Below are positions 52,739 through 62,155 of a DNA stretch of 64,000 nt, one piece after another. Every line of letters begins with the position of its first letter. The stretch's first letter is position 1. The stretch covers positions 1 through 64,000 of the forward strand of contig JANQFG010000090.1 of NCBI GenBank assembly GCA_028277985.1, written 5' to 3'. A program made the position numbers and the translations under genes. The notes below the pieces were generated by a model. It made no database searches. It worked only from the letters and a program-made list of their open reading frames with translations, and was not told the origin of the DNA. The DNA comes from a bacterium. Its GTDB lineage: Bacteria; Desulfobacterota; DSWW01.

Positions 52739-54040
52739 CTAATTCAACTCGCTTCGTAAGACGGGTGTGCCCGTTCGGATGAGTCTTTCCACCAGGTCCG
52801 CCGCGGTTTCCGGACCGTTGTGCCTTTCGAGAGAGCACGCGATTTCCCGGGATCTGCCTGCGATCGAGCTGTCTGCAAGGGCCTTGACGATCGCTTGCTT
52901 GAGCTTCGGTGCAGACAGGTCCTTGTATCGCATGCGGTAGCCCGCTTTCAGGTAGGATACGCGCCTTCCGTTGTCGTTCTGGTCCCCCTCGAAGGGAATG
53001 ACGATGGCGGGCGTGCCGTTCATGAGACAGTCCAGGGTCGTCGAGAAACCCCCGTGGTGCACCACGAGATCCACCTTGGGGACGATCAGCTCGTTCGGAA
53101 CATACTTTTCGATCCGGAGATTCTTCGGGATCGCCAGATCCCCGAGGTCGGAGCCGTCGTAGCACACGGTCATCACCGCATCGATCTCGGGTAAGGAGCG
53201 GACTGCCTCGGCCGCGATAGAGAAGAAGCGGCGGTCGTATGCACTCTCCACGGTCCCGATGGTGAAGTAGACAGCGGGCCGTCGTTCAGGAAAGGTGGCC
53301 AGCCAGTCGGGGTGGGCGTAGTCTTGTGGCGAGCTCCACACGGACGGCCCCACGAGATGCACCTGCGGCGGCAGTTCGTGGATCGGATACTCGATGTCCG
53401 AGCTGGTGAAGGACACATACAGATAGGGGGACAGGGCGGAATTCAGGAACGCCATCTTCTTGGGCGGAAGACCGAAATCCTTTCGAATGCGATTGATGAC
53501 CCGGTCGTACCGGTTGCAGTACGCGATCAGGCCGGCCCAGACGGCCTTGTAGAAGAGACGCTTGAGAGGGGTCTCGGCCGGAGGCCAGCCCAGGCTGTAC
53601 GGAGGGGCCCCGTTGCCCGGCAGCATCCCGAGGAACATGGAGGTCGTGACCCAAGGGGTCCCTGTGAGTTCCGCGAGAATGGGGCCGGGGAAGGAGAGGG
53701 GATCGAATACGAGCAGATCCGGTTTTCTCTTCCGGACAATGGGGACCGCATCCCGGATGTAGTGGGGGGTCAGACCGAGGTAGGCGTCCTTCAGAATGTA
53801 GTGAATCCGGGGGTTCCCTTTCAACTCATTGATTTTAGGGAATTTCTCCGCAATGTTGCCCGCCCAGACACCGGGGCCCACCTGGAAATGCTCCATCCCC
53901 TCGCCCTGGATGACCTCTCTCATGTTGCACTCGGAGATGTAAGAGACGTCGTGCCCCCTCGCGCTCAGGGACTTGGCAAGCGGGATGGTGGGGTAGAAGT
54001 GTCCGGCCACGTGGACAGGTGCAAAGATGATCTTCGCCAT
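52739..54040 (-). CDS. Family 1 (UDP-glycosyltransferase/MGT-like) glycosyltransferase
   Basis: A 433-residue GT-B enzyme. The acceptor domain begins KIIFAPVHVAGHFYPTIPLA. The donor-binding C-terminal domain carries VDLVVHHGGFSTTLDCLMNG and PAIVIPFEGDQNDNGRRV. This family glycosylates polyketides, macrolides, sterols and, in mycobacteria, phenolic glycolipids. No membrane helix is seen. It is the outermost minus-strand gene of the cluster, divergent from the exported-protein group, and fits a sugar-tailoring step. Confidence 0.85.
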   Translation of the reverse strand: MAKIIFAPVHVAGHFYPTIPLAKSLSARGHDVSYISECNMREVIQGEGMEHFQVGPGVWAGNIAEKFPKINELKGNPRIHYILKDAYLGLTPHYIRDAVPIVRKRKPDLLVFDPLSFPGPILAELTGTPWVTTSMFLGMLPGNGAPPYSLGWPPAETPLKRLFYKAVWAGLIAYCNRYDRVINRIRKDFGLPPKKMAFLNSALSPYLYVSFTSSDIEYPIHELPPQVHLVGPSVWSSPQDYAHPDWLATFPERRPAVYFTIGTVESAYDRRFFSIAAEAVRSLPEIDAVMTVCYDGSDLGDLAIPKNLRIEKYVPNELIVPKVDLVVHHGGFSTTLDCLMNGTPAIVIPFEGDQNDNGRRVSYLKAGYRMRYKDLSAPKLKQAIVKALADSSIAGRSREIACSLERHNGPETAADLVERLIRTGTPVLRSELN

Positions 54041-54159
54041 GATCGGTTCAGGGTTCTCTGATGGTTGTCGAGGGATGAGGAGTCGAGACAGACCTACAGG
54101 CCAGAGTCTTACATATTATATAAAAAAATACAATGAAACAAAACATGAGCCGCCGGCGT

Positions 54160-54189
54160 TTGACACACGGACGGCACTTTCCCTATCCT
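54160..54189 (+). promoter_or_regulatory. Promoter upstream of the FG-GAP lipoprotein gene
   Basis: TTGACA, 18 nt and TATCCT, with the start codon 37 nt downstream. The preceding 60 nt are AT-rich (TATTATATAAAAAAATACAA). Confidence 0.55.
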
Positions 54190-54226
54190 GGTTTCCACCC
54201 CATACGAAGACGGAAAAGGCCGGACC

Positions 54227-55498
54227 ATGAAAGAGGAAATCCGTGTTTCAGGCCTGGGATGGCCGGGCCTTCTTGCCCTCGTCGCCGCTATAGGGCTCTT
54301 GGTGGGATGCGGTGAGGACGACGAGGCCGCAGGGGGTCAGCCCTACTGCCCGGAGGTCTGTGGGCAATACCCTTCGGCGAGTACGGCCCACGACGTGGTG
54401 GCTGCCGATTTCGACCGGGACGGTCATCTGGACCTGGCTACCATCGGGCATCTTCCGGTTGATCCGTTGAAGGGGCTGGTGATCCTGAAGGGAGACGGAA
54501 GAGGCGGGTTTACCCATATGCAGGATCTGCCGGTCGGGGACCACAACCACGGTGTGATTGCTGTGGATGTGAACCTGGACGGCAACCTGGACGTGGTGAC
54601 CACGACCGCTTCGAGATGGTTCCCGAAGTATGAGACGAATGTGGTGCACGTATTCTTTGGGGACGGCGCCGGGGATTTCTACCGGCACGACGTGCTCAAG
54701 GTTCTGCCCGGAGGAACCGGTCTGCTGGACGCGAGAGCCGGCGACCTGAACATGGATGGGTTCGTCGATCTGGTGCTGACGGGCGTGCCTACCGAGCAGG
54801 TGATGGTGTTGTTCGGCGAGGAGAACGGCGAGTTCTCACTGCCGGGCGTCCGATTTGGCCGCAACCTGCACACGAGGATGTCCGTCATCGGCGATTTTGA
54901 TGAGGACGGGGCCCCGGACGTGGCCGTGACGAACAGCGGGAATGCGGTGAGCGTGCTTCTGGGGGACGGGGCAGGGGATCTGATACCGGCCGGGGATTTC
55001 AGGGTCGGGCTGGGTCCTCGGTCCATACGCAAGACGGATGCAAACAACGACGGGATCATCGATCTTGCCGTGACGACGCGTCTGGGAAACGGGTTTTCCG
55101 TGATCCTCGGGAACGGAAGCGGCGCGTTCTACGCTCCCTTCCATCTGATCACCGGGGAGGACCCCCGGGCGCTCCGACTGGGGCACTTGAACAACGATGA
55201 CTTCCTCGACGTTGTCGTGGCGAACAGCCTGTCCCAGACCGTCTCCTTTTCCTACGGAGACGGGACCGGCGCATTCCCGGAGACGGAAGATGTCTTTGTT
55301 GGGGATGCACCGATCTTGAAGAGGACCGAAAAGCCCCTGGTCATCCCCGGAACCAAGAAGCCGGGCACCGGGGACGGGATCGTCGGACTGGAGGTCGCGG
55401 ACGTCAACGAAGACGGAAGGGACGACGTCATCGCGTGCAGCACCTATGACGGTCAGGTGTTCATCCTTCGGAGCGGCTGCCCCAAGAAACAGCAGTGA
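54227..55498 (+). CDS. FG-GAP/VCBS repeat lipoprotein (seven-bladed propeller)
   Basis: A 423-residue exported protein with a signal peptide and lipobox LLVGC. Seven calcium-binding loops of the D-x-D-x-DG-x2-D type are visible (DFDRDGHLD, DVNLDGNLD, DLNMDGFVD, DFDEDGAPD, DANNDGIID, HLNNDDFLD, DVNEDGRDD), predicting a seven-bladed integrin-like beta-propeller. Such proteins bind surfaces, sugars or other proteins; no enzymatic residue is visible. It is followed after 71 nt by another lipoprotein on the same strand, and the pair may function together at the cell surface. Confidence 0.82.
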   Translation: MKEEIRVSGLGWPGLLALVAAIGLLVGCGEDDEAAGGQPYCPEVCGQYPSASTAHDVVAADFDRDGHLDLATIGHLPVDPLKGLVILKGDGRGGFTHMQDLPVGDHNHGVIAVDVNLDGNLDVVTTTASRWFPKYETNVVHVFFGDGAGDFYRHDVLKVLPGGTGLLDARAGDLNMDGFVDLVLTGVPTEQVMVLFGEENGEFSLPGVRFGRNLHTRMSVIGDFDEDGAPDVAVTNSGNAVSVLLGDGAGDLIPAGDFRVGLGPRSIRKTDANNDGIIDLAVTTRLGNGFSVILGNGSGAFYAPFHLITGEDPRALRLGHLNNDDFLDVVVANSLSQTVSFSYGDGTGAFPETEDVFVGDAPILKRTEKPLVIPGTKKPGTGDGIVGLEVADVNEDGRDDVIACSTYDGQVFILRSGCPKKQQ

Positions 55499-55569
55499 AC
55501 GCGATCACACGTGCTGCGCGCCGAGCAACCTCATCCAGGACCGGCCTGGCATAAAGAAAGGGACCCCTC

Positions 55570-56862
55570 GTGCGCTTCGGAATCTTCATTCTTGCCCTTG
55601 TTGTTTCTCTGGCGACTGCAACTGGCTGCGGCAATGGGGACGCGGACCCAGCCGGTGAACAACCAGTGAGCCGGGTCGGCCAGGAAGGCCCCTACGGAGC
55701 CGCAACTTGCTCGGATGGAGTGGACAACGACGGTGACGGCCTGATCGATGCCGCAGATCCTCCCTGCGAGAGGGACGATTTCAACGTGCTGATCATCGGG
55801 TGGGACGGCGTGCAGAGGGACCATTTCTTCGAGTGCTTGAACCGCGAGATACCGCAATGCGAGAACGGCTTACCCCACATTACCGAGCTTTCGAAAGGCG
55901 TCTTCTGGAACAACACCACGACAAGCGGGTACACGGCAACAAAACCGGGATGGGCCCAGATCATCTCCGGCTACGACGCAGAGGTCATGGGCGTGGTCAG
56001 CAACAAGATCTACCAGCCTATGCCGGAAGGCTACTCCATCTTCGAGAAGGTGGAGGACGTCTACGGTGACGAAGAGATCGTGACGCTCTTCCTGGCGGGC
56101 AAGTTCGGGAATACGGGCGGGCAGTGCTCACCCCTGGAAGTTATTCCGTCCCAGCCCTTCTGCGTCACCAAGACGAAGGTCGACCATTTCGAGAACGGGC
56201 TCTTTCTGGAAAAACACGTGGGGGAGGCTGCCCTTGGATTGCTCGAACAATACAAGGAAGAGAGAATCCTGGCGCTCTTCCATTTCGCCCAGCCGGACGA
56301 CATCGGTCATCTGTGTGGGGAAAACTGCCCTTTCTATTCTGCCTCGATCGTTTCGGTCGACGAGTGGCTTGGCCGCATCGTAGAGAAACTGCATGATCTA
56401 GGGATCTACGAGAAGACGTTCATCTACGTCATCTCGGACCACGGTTTCGACGAGACCAAGTGGAACCACCGAAACGCTCCCTACACGTTCATGGCCACGA
56501 ATGACACGTCGGTCATGCGCAGTGGGGACAGGAAGGATATGGCTCCGACCATACTCGAGCGATACGGCGTTTCCCTCGAGGCGGACGGAGAAATCCCTGC
56601 GATCGACGGGTACTCCCTATATTCGATCCCCCCAATTTCCTGCGTGCCCGAAGGGGAGACGTTTCTCGATTATCCCGGCGCACCGGAGTGCTGTGACGGG
56701 CTCACCTTGATCGGCCTGGACCGGGCCGAGCCGAATTTCCAGATCTGCGTTCCCCCCACGGGCGGGGCGAATGAAGCCTCGGGCCGCTGCACCCGTTGCG
56801 GCGACGGGTTCTGCAAGCCGCCCGAGAACAAGTGCAACTGCCCTGAGGACTGCCCGGCCTAG
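55570..56862 (+). CDS. Exported alkaline-phosphatase-superfamily lipoprotein with Cys-rich ends
   Basis: A 430-residue protein from a GTG at 55570 (AAAGGG upstream) with a lipobox ATGCGN. The N-terminal spacer CSDGVDNDGDGLIDAADPPC is a calcium-binding, disulfide-type module common in secreted proteins of myxobacteria-like bacteria. The catalytic domain has IIGWDGVQRDHF, FHFAQPDDIGHLCG and VISDHGFDET. A second Cys-rich tail CGDGFCKPPENKCNCPEDC ends the protein. It resembles the three cytoplasmic phosphodiesterases of the neighbouring cluster in fold but is exported. Substrate is unknown. Confidence 0.75.
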   Translation: MRFGIFILALVVSLATATGCGNGDADPAGEQPVSRVGQEGPYGAATCSDGVDNDGDGLIDAADPPCERDDFNVLIIGWDGVQRDHFFECLNREIPQCENGLPHITELSKGVFWNNTTTSGYTATKPGWAQIISGYDAEVMGVVSNKIYQPMPEGYSIFEKVEDVYGDEEIVTLFLAGKFGNTGGQCSPLEVIPSQPFCVTKTKVDHFENGLFLEKHVGEAALGLLEQYKEERILALFHFAQPDDIGHLCGENCPFYSASIVSVDEWLGRIVEKLHDLGIYEKTFIYVISDHGFDETKWNHRNAPYTFMATNDTSVMRSGDRKDMAPTILERYGVSLEADGEIPAIDGYSLYSIPPISCVPEGETFLDYPGAPECCDGLTLIGLDRAEPNFQICVPPTGGANEASGRCTRCGDGFCKPPENKCNCPEDCPA

Positions 56863-57009
56863 AAGAATCTTAAGGCGACCGCGGCCGGGAGATCATAACC
56901 GAGGCCGTCTTCCTGGGCGCCGATGCGTATTAGCCCACACCTTCCTGACATCCAGGCCTGACAGCCTCGTGTGACAGCCTCGGGTCGGACCAAGCCAAGT
57001 ATTCGTCAG

Positions 57010-57183
57010 CCTGGGGTCGGACCAAGCCAAGTATTCGATAATGAAAGGACACTGGTCTTTCAAGAGGCAGAAATAGGGCTTAGAGCCCGAGTCCTCTGGA
57101 CTAGAGGGCTAAGCTTCCAAACGGTATCCTTTTCGCTTGCCTTGTTGTTCAATATTGTATACTTAGCTTGGTCCGACCCCAGG
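57010..57183. mobile_element. MITE-like palindromic element
   Basis: The ends are 31-bp inverted repeats (57010-57040 and 57153-57183) matching at 28 of 31 positions, with the shared core CCTGGGGTCGGACCAAGC. Inner parts are also complementary (GAAAGGACAC with GGTATCCTTTTC; GCTTAGAGCCC with GGGCTAAGC; AGTCC with GGACT), so the whole 174 bp can fold into one long hairpin. A further 28-bp copy of the left end lies immediately outside at 56978-57005. There is no transposase gene. The rest of the 526-nt gap holds only a promoter. Confidence 0.7.
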
Positions 57184-57284
57184 CCCCAGGCCCACCAGGC
57201 CCGCGCATGCCCAACAGTTCCCGTACGATGAACCCTGAAGGGCCCCAAAGAGGACACGACGTTTTTGCGAATAAAAAATTTGTC

Positions 57285-57312
57285 TTGACATGCCTTCTGT
57301 GCCGCTTAGTAT
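57285..57312 (+). promoter_or_regulatory. Promoter upstream of the secreted hydrolase gene
   Basis: A perfect TTGACA, a 16-nt spacer and TAGTAT lie about 77 nt before the start codon and after the palindromic element. An A-rich stretch (AATAAAAAATTT) precedes the -35. Confidence 0.6.
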
Positions 57313-57388
57313 GAATCGAATAGGGTGCGGCGCCGGTAGAAACGAAGGGGCACGCCCAGTACTCCGGAGCCAACTTGGGAGGATAGCC

Positions 57389-59098
57389 ATGACGAACAAG
57401 AGCATTCTGGCCAGGGCCTTACCAGTGATTGCTCTGAGTCTTCTCCTTTGCGGCATTGACCAGTGCCTCGAGCAGCCGACGCAGGAGGGCGCCGGGCCCG
57501 GGGACGACAACTACCTCTGCGACCCCGGAACGGGGGTGTTCGCGCGGGACACAGAGAGGTGGATGGGCGAAGACTACCTGGGGTCCCCCCTGGGAGGCTA
57601 CATTTATGCACCCGCCTGTGCCGACAGACCTGAGTATGCTCCCGTGGTGTTCTTCTACCACATGGCATTGGCCTACAGGCAGGCTATGTATGACGGATTC
57701 TACAGGCACCTGGCAGGAAAAGGCTACATTGTCATCGCTCCAAAGTATCATCGTCCGCCTCGCATAGAAGTGTCAGAGCTGTTCGACCAGATACCCCTGC
57801 AATGGAGAGATGCCGGCATAGTGGGTGCCAAAGCCGGGTATGAGTACTATGAGACTCACATCGTCGGCACGGAAGACGTTCCGACCCCGATGACCGAGCT
57901 AGATGACGACAATCAGAGTGTAAGGTTGGTCTACGGGGCGGTTGGCCAGAGTTTCGGATCCGGGATCGCTGCGGCTCTCGCCAACCCCTCCATCCGGAAC
58001 AACATCCCGGGAGCCGAAGATTTCGACTGGAATCCCAAGGCAGTTGTGATGATGTCTGGAGGAGCGGTTGGAGACCTGTCGCCGAGGTGTCCCGGGTGGT
58101 TGGAGCAGGTCTATTGTTGTCGGGATTGCGATCTGGCCTACCTCGCCAACATCTTCTTCGGGGTAGAGAATGGCGTGGGACAACCCGACTGGAGCTATGA
58201 CGAGGATCGCTGCGCTCATGAGGAGTATGTGGACGGCCAACACTGTATGGCCACAGATGGATCGTTTATGACGGGTGACTTCCACGAGATCGATTACAAC
58301 CCTCTCTGGATCGTGATGGCCGGGGACGCGGATTGGGAAGGTGAAGAGACCCCCGAGCTGCAGGCATACTGTGGGGCGACCCAGATTACAGACAAGCACT
58401 ACGTCAGGGTTCGTTCCGACCATTCCGGATGGCCCCCTTTAGAGGCGAAGCACACGGGGCCTGCCGGAGGTGACCTGTTCTTTCCGATCTGGACGGACGA
58501 CGTGGACGCCCACGACTATTACGCATACTGGAAGATCGTCACTGCAGCCATGAATTGTGCATTCTTCGACCAGGACTGCGTCTATGCAAGGGGAGGAACC
58601 GAGGAGCAGGTCGGCATGGGCAACTGGATCGGCGGTGATGGGCCGGCAGTCAAGCCGATGCAGTACAACCCGCAGGTGTGGGACCATCATGGTCGATGTT
58701 TCGATCTGGAAAGGGCATGCGAGCTCGTCAACAAGGACGACCCGAACGGGTGGCCGGGTGAGAGCTGCTGGAAATGGAGGGGGTGGGATGGGCCGCTCGA
58801 ATCCGCGTCCTGCTCTTTTCAGATAAAGCTCTTCGTCAAGGGCAACGGGGCTGGAACCGTAACCCACAGCCAGGACCCAAACGCCTCGTGCACGAAAGAG
58901 ACGTCCCCATGTGAATGGAACTTCGACCCGGACGATCCTATCGCAGAACGGACCACAATCCTCACAGCGACAGCCGATGCAGGTTCGACCTTTTCAGGCT
59001 GGGGTGACAGCTGCCTGGACGTACCCTGTACGGGTCCGTCCTGCACCCTCACCGTAGACGGTCAGTCCTATATCATTGCTAACTTTGACCTTCTCTAG
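57389..59098 (+). CDS. Secreted alpha/beta hydrolase with C-terminal InlB-type repeat
   Basis: A 569-residue protein from the ATG at 57389 (GGGAGGATAGCC upstream) with a signal peptide (ILARALPVIALSLLLCGIDQ). The hydrolase domain has a nucleophile elbow GQSFGSGIAAAL and FFYHMALAYRQAM before it, with many Cys for disulfides. From about 480 a beta-rich repeat of the divergent InlB B type follows (VKGNGAGTVTHS, TILTATADAGSTFSGWGDSC, IIANFDLL), which is common in surface and secreted enzymes. A carboxylesterase or lipase role is likely; substrate unknown. Confidence 0.75.
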   Translation: MTNKSILARALPVIALSLLLCGIDQCLEQPTQEGAGPGDDNYLCDPGTGVFARDTERWMGEDYLGSPLGGYIYAPACADRPEYAPVVFFYHMALAYRQAMYDGFYRHLAGKGYIVIAPKYHRPPRIEVSELFDQIPLQWRDAGIVGAKAGYEYYETHIVGTEDVPTPMTELDDDNQSVRLVYGAVGQSFGSGIAAALANPSIRNNIPGAEDFDWNPKAVVMMSGGAVGDLSPRCPGWLEQVYCCRDCDLAYLANIFFGVENGVGQPDWSYDEDRCAHEEYVDGQHCMATDGSFMTGDFHEIDYNPLWIVMAGDADWEGEETPELQAYCGATQITDKHYVRVRSDHSGWPPLEAKHTGPAGGDLFFPIWTDDVDAHDYYAYWKIVTAAMNCAFFDQDCVYARGGTEEQVGMGNWIGGDGPAVKPMQYNPQVWDHHGRCFDLERACELVNKDDPNGWPGESCWKWRGWDGPLESASCSFQIKLFVKGNGAGTVTHSQDPNASCTKETSPCEWNFDPDDPIAERTTILTATADAGSTFSGWGDSCLDVPCTGPSCTLTVDGQSYIIANFDLL

Positions 59099-59113
59099 AG
59101 CAGAGGCGCCCTC

Positions 59114-59132
59114 GAAGTCCAAAGACTTCTTT
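59114..59132 (+). terminator. Weak hairpin after the secreted hydrolase gene
   Basis: GAAGTC and GACTTC form a 6-bp stem with a CAAA loop, followed by TTTC, 16 nt after the stop codon. It is a short stem and a short U-run, so only moderately convincing. It lies between this gene and the convergent ahcY. Confidence 0.4.
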
Positions 59133-59172
59133 CGATCACGCAACCGCTGCGATGCAACAACGCCCCGCCGAA

Positions 59173-60645
59173 CTAGTACCGGTAATGCTCCGGTTTGTAG
59201 GGGCCTTCAATCGGGACGCCAATGTAGTCGGCCTGTTCCTGGGTCAGTTTGGTGAGCTTGACACCAAGGTGGTCCAAGTGGAGGCGGGCCACCTCTTCGT
59301 CCAGCTTCTTCGGCAGGACGTATACGCCCACATCGTGTTTCTTCTCGGCCAGCGCGATCTGTGCAAGGCTCTGGTTCGTGAAGGAGTTGGACATGACAAA
59401 GCTGGGGTGACCCGTGGCGCACCCTAAGTTCACCAGGCGGCCGCCCGCGAGCATGAAGATGGAATGGCCGTCTTCAAAGGTGTACTTGTCCACCTGGGGT
59501 TTGATCTCCGTGACTTGGATTCCGGGCCAACGGCTGAGGCCGGCCACATCGATCTCGGAATCAAAGTGGCCGATATTGCACACGATGGCCTGATCCTTCA
59601 TCGCGGACATATGCTCGGCCGTAATGATGGCCACGTTGCCGGTGGTTGTCACGTAAATGTCCGTGTCCTTGAGGGCGTCTTCAACCCTGAGGACTTCATA
59701 GCCCTCCATGGCGGCCTGCAGGGCGCAGATCGGATCGATCTCGCTCACACGAACGGTTGCTCCGAAGCCCCGCATGGACTGGGCGCACCCCTTGCCCACA
59801 TCGCCATATCCGCAGACCAGCACCTTCTTCCCGGCCACCATGACGTCCGTCGCCCGTTTGATGCCGTCCGCCAGCGATTCCCGGCATCCGTAGAGATTGT
59901 CGAACTTGGACTTGGTAACGGAATCGTTCACATTGAAGGCAGGGAAGAGCAGGGTGCCTTCTTCCATGCGATGATAGAGACGATGGACACCGGTGGTGGT
60001 CTCTTCGCTCACGCCGAGGATCTCGGGGACCATGTCGTGCCACATGCCGTTGTTGGACAGAACGAGGTCATGAACCAGCTTCAGAAGGCTGATCTCATCT
60101 TCGCTGGTGGCCGTTATTTCGGGCAGGGTCTTGGTCTTTGCATATTCGTTTTCCAGCTCGTAGCCGAGATGGACCATCAGGGTGGCGTCCCCGCCGTCAT
60201 CGACGATCAGGTTGGGACCCTTGCCGCCGTCAAAGGTGAGGGCCTGCAGCGTGCACCACCAGTACTCGTCCAGGGTTTCACCCTTCCAGGCAAAGACCGG
60301 AACGCCCGTTTCGGCGATCGCGGCGGCCGCATGGTCCTGGGTGGAGTAGATGTTGCAGCTGGCCCAGCGCACTTCCGCACCCAGGGCGGTGAGGGTTTCG
60401 ATGAGGACCGCCGTCTGGATGGTCATGTGGAGGGAGCCCATGATGCGTTTTCCGGCCAGGGGCTTGTCCGGGCCGTAGGTCTTGCGGGTGGCCATGAGAC
60501 CGGGCATCTCCTTTTCCGCGATCTCGATCTCCTTGCGTCCCCACTCGGCCAGCGACATGTCTTTGACCTTGTAGGGCGGTCGGTCGGTTATATCCAGCCC
60601 GAAGAGCCGAGCCGTATCGTCTTTTGCAGTAGCGACCATTGTCAT
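59173..60645 (-). CDS. ahcY: Adenosylhomocysteinase
   Basis: A 490-residue enzyme that hydrolyses S-adenosylhomocysteine to adenosine and homocysteine, relieving product inhibition of methyltransferases. The NAD-binding motif [17 protein letters not shown], the N-terminal [14 protein letters not shown], the [11 protein letters not shown] segment and the terminal [15 protein letters not shown] are all intact. It overlaps the upstream SahR-like regulator by 4 nt (ATGA). The cell has at least two methyltransferases in the adjacent cluster plus a corrinoid system, so this is the evident recycling step. Confidence 0.97.
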   Translation of the reverse strand: MTMVATAKDDTARLFGLDITDRPPYKVKDMSLAEWGRKEIEIAEKEMPGLMATRKTYGPDKPLAGKRIMGSLHMTIQTAVLIETLTALGAEVRWASCNIYSTQDHAAAAIAETGVPVFAWKGETLDEYWWCTLQALTFDGGKGPNLIVDDGGDATLMVHLGYELENEYAKTKTLPEITATSEDEISLLKLVHDLVLSNNGMWHDMVPEILGVSEETTTGVHRLYHRMEEGTLLFPAFNVNDSVTKSKFDNLYGCRESLADGIKRATDVMVAGKKVLVCGYGDVGKGCAQSMRGFGATVRVSEIDPICALQAAMEGYEVLRVEDALKDTDIYVTTTGNVAIITAEHMSAMKDQAIVCNIGHFDSEIDVAGLSRWPGIQVTEIKPQVDKYTFEDGHSIFMLAGGRLVNLGCATGHPSFVMSNSFTNQSLAQIALAEKKHDVGVYVLPKKLDEEVARLHLDHLGVKLTKLTQEQADYIGVPIEGPYKPEHYRY

Positions 60646-61595
60646 TGTTCTTCTCCTTTGCTGAGTGGGGCGTGAGCTGCAGCCAGGATGATTCCCGGCC
60701 GAGACTTCTCGTTAAATGGTTGGATGGTCATGACCTCAAAATTGGCAAGCTCGAGAAACTGCCTTAGTTCCTGCTGGGTAAATCCCAGCCATTGATCACC
60801 GAACTTCTCCCGCATCCATTCCGCGTCATGGCGTACCAGATCGCAAACCAGCAACTTTCCCCCGGGAGCAAGGATGCGGCGTACCTCCTGCAGTACGGCG
60901 GGGGGGTCGGCCAGATGATGGAGCACCATGTTGAGCAGCGCGCCATCCGCCTCCGCGTCGGCCAGGGGCAGGTGCTCCAGCGTTCCCAGGCGGAGCTCAA
61001 CCGAACCGTTCTCCCCGTCGGGCCTGCAGGAGAGGGTCCGGCCTGCCTGTTCCAGCATGGCCGGAGAACTGTCGACCCCGATCGTTCTGCCCGCAAAGGG
61101 CGCCAGTTGAGTTATCATCTCTCCGGCACCGCAGCCCAGGTCGGCTATGACATCGAACCCTTTGAGTTGCTCCACGATTCCGGCCGACACGTGTTCGTCG
61201 ATCAGTTCCTCCCGCAGTTTCGACCAGTGAGGGGCGATCCGGTCATGAAAGGCCCTCGATTTCTGACGTCTCTTCTCCAGGCACAGAAACCTTCGGTTCT
61301 CGTCTTCCTCAGCTTCCGGGAGTTCCTCCCTGCGGAGCTTGATCAGTTCCAGCTGGCGGCCTATTCCTTCGGTACCTTCTTCACCCACGGACTCGTAGTA
61401 GGCCCAGGTTCCCTCCCGGTGCACCCGGGCCAGACCTGCATCGGTGAGCAGTTTCAGGTGGCGGGAGACACGGGACTGTCCCATTCGGAGAATATCCTGA
61501 AGCTCATTTACGCTGTACCTGCCGTGGGTGAGAACGCTGAGGATTCTCAACCTGGTTTCATCGGCAAGAGCCTTGTAAATCTGAACAAGGGACAT
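60642..61595 (-). CDS. sahR: SahR-like regulator: ArsR HTH fused to a SAM-methyltransferase-type domain
   Basis: A 317-residue protein from the ATG at 61595. Residues 1-90 are an ArsR winged helix ([16 protein letters not shown], then [12 protein letters not shown]); residues 150-300 are a methyltransferase fold with [18 protein letters not shown] and [17 protein letters not shown]. This architecture is that of SahR, which senses S-adenosylhomocysteine and represses methionine-cycle genes in sulfate reducers. Translational coupling to ahcY and an inverted repeat at the promoter support that role. A true methyltransferase function is not excluded. Confidence 0.72.
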   Translation of the reverse strand: MSLVQIYKALADETRLRILSVLTHGRYSVNELQDILRMGQSRVSRHLKLLTDAGLARVHREGTWAYYESVGEEGTEGIGRQLELIKLRREELPEAEEDENRRFLCLEKRRQKSRAFHDRIAPHWSKLREELIDEHVSAGIVEQLKGFDVIADLGCGAGEMITQLAPFAGRTIGVDSSPAMLEQAGRTLSCRPDGENGSVELRLGTLEHLPLADAEADGALLNMVLHHLADPPAVLQEVRRILAPGGKLLVCDLVRHDAEWMREKFGDQWLGFTQQELRQFLELANFEVMTIQPFNEKSRPGIILAAAHAPLSKGEEQ

Positions 61596-61610
61596 ACGGA
61601 TTATCCTTAA

Positions 61611-61626
61611 ATCAAGATATATTGAT
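61611..61626 (-). promoter_or_regulatory. Candidate operator of the sahR-ahcY unit
   Basis: ATCAAGATATATTGAT is a 16-bp inverted repeat (ATCAA-N6-TTGAT) 16 nt upstream of the sahR start. It overlaps where a transcript would begin, a good position for autorepression. Confidence 0.55.
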
Positions 61627-62155
61627 ATATTCTCGCACGATTTCTTGTCAGGGTCAAGGAAGATCAAGAAAAACCCGTTCCTGCCAGTGCGGTGCATGCA
61701 ACTCTACAGCGAGAGGTGCCGGAAAGCTCTGTCTTCTACGGTGCTATCGTATGGGAAGCTCACAGGCGTAGCAGCCCTCGCTTCTCAGTGGCATCTGAAG
61801 CGAAAGCTGGTGGAGGCGGTGGGAGTTGAATACTCAACCGTACTTCAAAAGCATAATGACATCGAGCACGCACAAGACTCATTATATACAACGCTGTTTG
61901 ATGATAGCATTCTCTACAAGAGAGCCTTTTTTCTTCCCTCTGCCTCCTTCGAGAAATCTGTGATTTGCCCCATCCTAGGCTCTAAATTGGGGGCAATTAT
62001 TACCGGGAGACCATTAGCCTGACCTGCCCCCTGCCGTCTGGTCCTGCTGCCCCACTTCTTCCTTTTCTAGAGAACTTGTGCTATAGAAAATAACGACCAG
62101 ATAGATTCCGCCCATCCTGTTGAAGCCCTGTCGCCATAACCGAGTCGATTCGAAT
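61627..62155. other. Gap without a supported gene
   Basis: This 529-nt stretch marks the change to AT-richer sequence. One open frame (61645-62022, plus) lacks a ribosome site and a recognisable product. Near 61990 there is CAATTATTACCGG, similar to spacers of the repeat cluster at 22648, but the core AGTGGCTGTCCCC is missing. I see no clear promoter for the following genes. Confidence 0.4.

Noticed and set aside
59173..61626. SAH riboswitch before ahcY
   Set aside because: ahcY is coupled to sahR with no leader; only a short inverted repeat lies before sahR.
61645..62022. A 125-codon open frame on the plus strand between sahR and the membrane-protein gene
   Set aside because: No ribosome site, no recognisable domain, and a composition like the surrounding non-coding DNA. 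Kept only as part of the gap description.
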